Assembly (NCBI GenBank): GCA_035761165.1
Contig: DASTRO010000185.1
Coordinates: 1 to 7,520, forward strand
DNA from: CALCHX01 sp035761165
GTDB lineage: Bacteria; Gemmatimonadota; Gemmatimonadetes; Gemmatimonadales; Gemmatimonadaceae
Length of the DNA: 7,520 nucleotides
Reading direction: 5' to 3'
Position 1 is the first letter of the stretch, and every line of letters starts with the position of its first letter. A program made the translations under genes and the position numbers. Positions 4,882-7,520 of this stretch are shown one piece after another. The notes under the pieces were generated by a model. It saw only the letters and a list, made by a program, of their open reading frames with translations, had not been told where the DNA came from and made no database searches.

Positions 4882-4998
4882 GACGCGGCAAGCGGTAAGC
4901 AGGGAGCAGGAAACAGGGAGCAGGGAGCAGGAAACAGGAAGTAGGGAGCAGGATGCAACGACGGACTCCGCTCCCTGTTTCCTGCTCCCTGTTTCCTG
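4881..4998. repeat. Heptamer-repeat hairpin element upstream of the ADOP gene
   Basis: This element fills nearly all of the 142-base gap between the VKOR and permease genes. In 7-bp phase from the final G of the VKOR stop codon, 11 units run from 4881 to 4957. The first three are degenerate; the rest are GGGAGCA (4902, 4916, 4923, 4944), GGAAACA (4909, 4930), GGAAGTA (4937) and GGATGCA (4951). After a short spacer, inverted copies follow at 4971-4998, alternating CTCCCTG and TTTCCTG. Stretches of 18 bases (4907-4924 and 4921-4938) are perfectly complementary to parts of the right arm, and GU pairing would allow more in RNA, so several alternative long hairpins are possible. There is no T tract. 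Only 25 bases lie between the element and the permease ATG, so any permease promoter must lie in or before it. It contains no gene. Confidence 0.85.
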
Positions 4999-5023
4999 AC
5001 CCACTCCAGCGCGAGGTCCGAGC

Positions 5024-7444
5024 ATGGGCGCACAACTCCCCGACGTCCCCCCGAGCGTCCGCAGCCTTCGCCGCACGCCCGGCTTCGCCGCCGTCGCCAT
5101 CCTCACGCTCGCCCTCGGGATCGGGCTCGCGACGGCGGTGTTCACGGTGGCGGACGCGCTGCTCCTGCGGCCGCTCCCCGTGCTGCACCAGGACCGTCTC
5201 GTCACCCTCTGGGGCGAGCGGCGCGACGGGAGCTTCGACCACTGGCCGTTCGACCTGGCGCGCGCGCGCGACTTCACGCCGCGCGTGCGCGCCCTGGAGC
5301 AGGTCGCCTTCGCCGACTACTACGGGGCCATCCCGCAGGCGATCCGGGACGGCAGCCAGATCACGCGGCTGCGCCGGGCGCTCGTCTCCGGCAACTACTT
5401 CGACGTCCTGGGCACGCGGCCGCTGCTCGGCCGCACGCTGCGCCCGGCGGACGACGTGCGGGGCGCCGCGCCGGTGGCCGTGCTGAGCCACGCCGCCTGG
5501 CAGCGGCGGTTCGGCGGCGACCCCGGCGTGCTCGGGCGCCGGCTGCTGCTGCACGGCAGCGACGTGACCTACACGATCGTCGGCGTGATGCCGCAGGGGC
5601 TCGACTTCCCACGCGGCACCGAGTTCTGGGCGCCGATCGTGCCGTCCACGCCACCGGCGAGCGAGCAATACGTCGTCGTCGACCTCGTCGGGCGGCTCGC
5701 GCCCGGGGCCTCGCCCGCCGCCGCCCGCGACGAGGTCACCGCCTACCTCGGTCGCCCCGACGCCGCGTCCTTCGAGCGCGAGATGCGCGGCGTCGTCCAC
5801 ACGCTGCCCCGGCTCATCCTGGGCGACACCCGGCCGGCGCTGTTCGTCTTCGCGGCCGCTGCCGCGCTGCTCCTCCTGATCACCTGCATCAACGTCGCCA
5901 ACCTGCTCCTCGTCCGCGGCCTCACGCGCGTGCGCGAGATCGCCGTGCGCGCGGCGATCGGTGCCTCGCGCGGGCAGGTGATCGCGCAGCTGCTGGCCGA
6001 GAACGCGCTGCTCGCCGCGGCCGGCGGCGCGCTGGGCCTGGCGGTCGCGGCGGCGGCCGTGCAGGGGTTCGTCGCCATCGCGCCGGCCGGGCTCCCCCGC
6101 CTGGACGAGGTCCACCTGAACGTGACCGCGCTGCTCGGCGCCGTCGGCATCACCGGCGTGGCGATGCTCCTCTTCGCCCTCGCGCCGGCGGTGCTGACGT
6201 CGCGTGTCGAGCTGCAGCAGGTGCTCCGGTCCGACACGCGCCAGAGCGTCAGCCGGCGCTCGCGGCTGGCGACGGAGGCGCTGGTGGCGGGGCAGGTGGC
6301 GCTCGCCCTCGTGGTCCTCTCGGCCGCGGGGCTGATCGCGCGGAGCCTGGTGGAGCTGGAGCGGGCCGAGCTCGCGCTGGAGCCGTCGCACCTGCTGATT
6401 GGCGAGCTGGCGCTGCGCTACGACCAGTACGACGACGCCACGAAGCAGCGCGCGATGCTCGAGCGGCTCCTGCCCGCGGTGCAGGCGATGCCGGGCGTCC
6501 GCGCGGCCTCGCCGGTGGCCGCGGTGCCCTTCTCGGGCCCACACGGATGGGACGGCCGGTTCGCCGCCGAGGGGCAGACGCCGGACGAGATGGCGGCCAA
6601 TCCCACGCTCAACATGGAGGTCGTGGGACCAGCGTATTTCGCGGCGCTGGACGTGCCGGTGCTCCGCGGGCGCGCGTTCACCGAGGCCGACCGCGAGGGC
6701 GCGCCACTCGTCGTCATGCTCAGCGAGCGTGCCGCGCGACAGTACTGGCCCGGCGAGGATCCCATCGGCAAGCGCCTCACGATGGGGGCGAGGCAGCGCG
6801 TGGCCTTCACGGTCGTCGGCGTGGTGCCGGAGACGCGCTACCGCGAGCTGCGCGAGGCGCGCGCCAGCATCTACTTCCCGCTCGCCCAGTCGGGCTTCCC
6901 CTTCGCGCCCACCACGCTGGCCATCCGCACCGGCGGCCCGCCGAGCGCCCTCGTGCCGGCGCTCCGGCGCGTCGTCGCGGAGACCGCGCCCGGCGTCGCG
7001 CTGGCGAGCGCCGCGCCGTTCGACACGTATCTCGACGGGCCGCTGGCGCAGCCGCGGCTGAACGCGCTCCTCCTCGCCGTCTTCGCCGGGGCCGCGGTGC
7101 TGCTGGCCGCCGTCGGCCTGTTCGGCGTGATGGCGACGATGGTGCGCCGGCGAACGCGCGAGCTCGGCGTGCGCATGGCGCTCGGCGCCACCGCGGGCGA
7201 CGTGCGGCGACTGGTGCTGCGCCGTGGGCTGGCGATCGCCGCCGTCGGTGCAGCGGCGGGGCTGCTCGGCGCGCTGCTGGCGAACCGCCTGCTGCGCGCG
7301 ATGCTCTACGAGGTGAGCCCGACGGACATCCCGACGCTCGCCGCCGTGACCGCGCTCCTCCTGCTCATCGCGGCGATCGCCACGCTCGTCCCGGCGCGGG
7401 CGAGCACGCGGATCGAGCCGGTGGTCGCGATGCGGGTGGAGTAG
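5024..7444 (+). CDS. ADOP-type ABC transporter permease (duplicated MacB/FtsX permease)
   Basis: This 806-residue inner-membrane protein is built as a tandem duplication of the MacB/FtsX permease unit. Half one has a first helix at residues 21-48, following the typical RSLRRTPGF, then an extracytoplasmic MacB_PCD-like domain (about 49-268) and helices near 272-297, 325-350 and 368-392. Its coupling segment is REIAVRAAIGASRGQVIAQL (304-323). Half two has a helix at 417-440, a second periplasmic domain (441-675) and helices near 680-704, 735-757 and 770-790, with the matching segment RELGVRMALGATAGDVRRL (712-730). The ending EPVVAMRVE is characteristic. Length and layout agree with full-length ADOP proteins, which are usually orphans without an adjacent ATPase; none is present here. 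Substrate and partner ATPase are unknown; MacB relatives act on peptides, lipoproteins or small molecules. GAGG (5013-5016) lies 7 bases before the ATG. No frameshift or missing domain is seen. Confidence 0.93.
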   Translation: MGAQLPDVPPSVRSLRRTPGFAAVAILTLALGIGLATAVFTVADALLLRPLPVLHQDRLVTLWGERRDGSFDHWPFDLARARDFTPRVRALEQVAFADYYGAIPQAIRDGSQITRLRRALVSGNYFDVLGTRPLLGRTLRPADDVRGAAPVAVLSHAAWQRRFGGDPGVLGRRLLLHGSDVTYTIVGVMPQGLDFPRGTEFWAPIVPSTPPASEQYVVVDLVGRLAPGASPAAARDEVTAYLGRPDAASFEREMRGVVHTLPRLILGDTRPALFVFAAAAALLLLITCINVANLLLVRGLTRVREIAVRAAIGASRGQVIAQLLAENALLAAAGGALGLAVAAAAVQGFVAIAPAGLPRLDEVHLNVTALLGAVGITGVAMLLFALAPAVLTSRVELQQVLRSDTRQSVSRRSRLATEALVAGQVALALVVLSAAGLIARSLVELERAELALEPSHLLIGELALRYDQYDDATKQRAMLERLLPAVQAMPGVRAASPVAAVPFSGPHGWDGRFAAEGQTPDEMAANPTLNMEVVGPAYFAALDVPVLRGRAFTEADREGAPLVVMLSERAARQYWPGEDPIGKRLTMGARQRVAFTVVGVVPETRYRELREARASIYFPLAQSGFPFAPTTLAIRTGGPPSALVPALRRVVAETAPGVALASAAPFDTYLDGPLAQPRLNALLLAVFAGAAVLLAAVGLFGVMATMVRRRTRELGVRMALGATAGDVRRLVLRRGLAIAAVGAAAGLLGALLANRLLRAMLYEVSPTDIPTLAAVTALLLLIAAIATLVPARASTRIEPVVAMRVE

Positions 7445-7520
7445 GGACCAGGGAAGAGGGAAGAGGGAAGAGGGAGCCGCGGGACGGAGCATCCCGGGGC
7501 CGTTCCTCTTCCCTCTTCCC
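7444..7520. repeat. Second heptamer-repeat hairpin element, cut by the window end
   Basis: Starting at the last G of the permease stop codon come the 7-bp units GGGACCA (7444), GGGAAGA three times (7451-7471) and GGGAGCC (7472). A GC-rich spacer (about 7479-7499) contains a small CGGGA/TCCCG stem. Inverted units then appear: CCGTTCC (7500, degenerate) and TCTTCCC twice (7507-7520), with more possibly beyond the window. At least 14 bases can pair perfectly between the arms. The four GGG runs separated by 4-base loops (7451-7474) also fit a G-quadruplex motif on the plus strand. It is the same kind of element as the one before the permease gene, with a different unit sequence. Confidence 0.8.

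Noticed and set aside
4881..4998. CRISPR array or insertion sequence remnant
   Set aside because: The units are 7 bp with no unique spacers, so it is not CRISPR. There is no transposase, target duplication or IS-type terminal inverted repeat beyond the heptamers themselves.
4312..5277. 321-residue minus-strand open frame
   Set aside because: It is opposite the DsbA end, VKOR and permease start, and its repetitive LLPVSCS stretch is only the heptamer repeat translated.
4769..7492. 907-residue open frame on the minus strand
   Set aside because: It is antisense to the well-supported ADOP permease. Its translation is rich in Arg, His, Glu and Gln without any domain, and its end reads through the heptamer repeats. 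Long antisense frames are common in DNA this GC-rich.

Overview
This is a very GC-rich, gene-dense bacterial chromosomal segment. The base composition, a full-length ADOP-type permease (the duplicated MacB/FtsX permease family expanded in Acidobacteriota and Gemmatimonadota), a DsbA/VKOR redox pair and frequent GTGA/ATGA gene overlaps suggest a member of the Gemmatimonadota, with Acidobacteriota as the alternative. That assignment is inference: no rRNA or marker gene is present. I see no phage, transposase, CRISPR, tRNA or rRNA.

Left part (1-1956). Two minus-strand genes joined by an ATGA overlap run leftward off the window: a small S-adenosylmethionine decarboxylase (SpeD)-fold protein in which most catalytic residues are replaced, and a polytopic membrane protein whose end lies outside the window. 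Divergent from them, on the plus strand, are a CDP-alcohol phosphatidyltransferase (PgsA-like) with an intact signature and, overlapping its stop by GTGA, a small secreted protein that looks like an outer-membrane beta barrel.

Middle part (1957-3268). A strong 12-bp GC hairpin sits in the convergent gap and probably terminates transcription from both sides. To its right are two minus-strand genes: a 90-residue protein of unknown function with its own likely promoter, and an alpha/beta hydrolase with an aspartate nucleophile but arginine where the catalytic histidine is expected.

Right part (3269-7520). A plus-strand operon of three overlapping genes encodes a small acidic protein of unknown function, a membrane-anchored DsbA-like thiol oxidoreductase (CPGC) and a VKOR-family quinone-linked oxidase (CMWC plus a loop cysteine pair). 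Together the last two form a complete system for making disulfide bonds outside the cytoplasm. An orphan 806-residue ADOP permease follows. It is bracketed by two related repeat elements, each a tandem array of purine-rich 7-bp units (GGRANNA type) followed by a short spacer and inverted copies, so each can fold into a long hairpin. Both arrays start in phase with the last G of a TAG stop codon.

The points most worth a second look are the degenerate SpeD homologue coupled to a membrane protein, the heptamer hairpin elements around the permease, and the hydrolase without its catalytic histidine. I do not see a clear multi-gene system that is wholly new.
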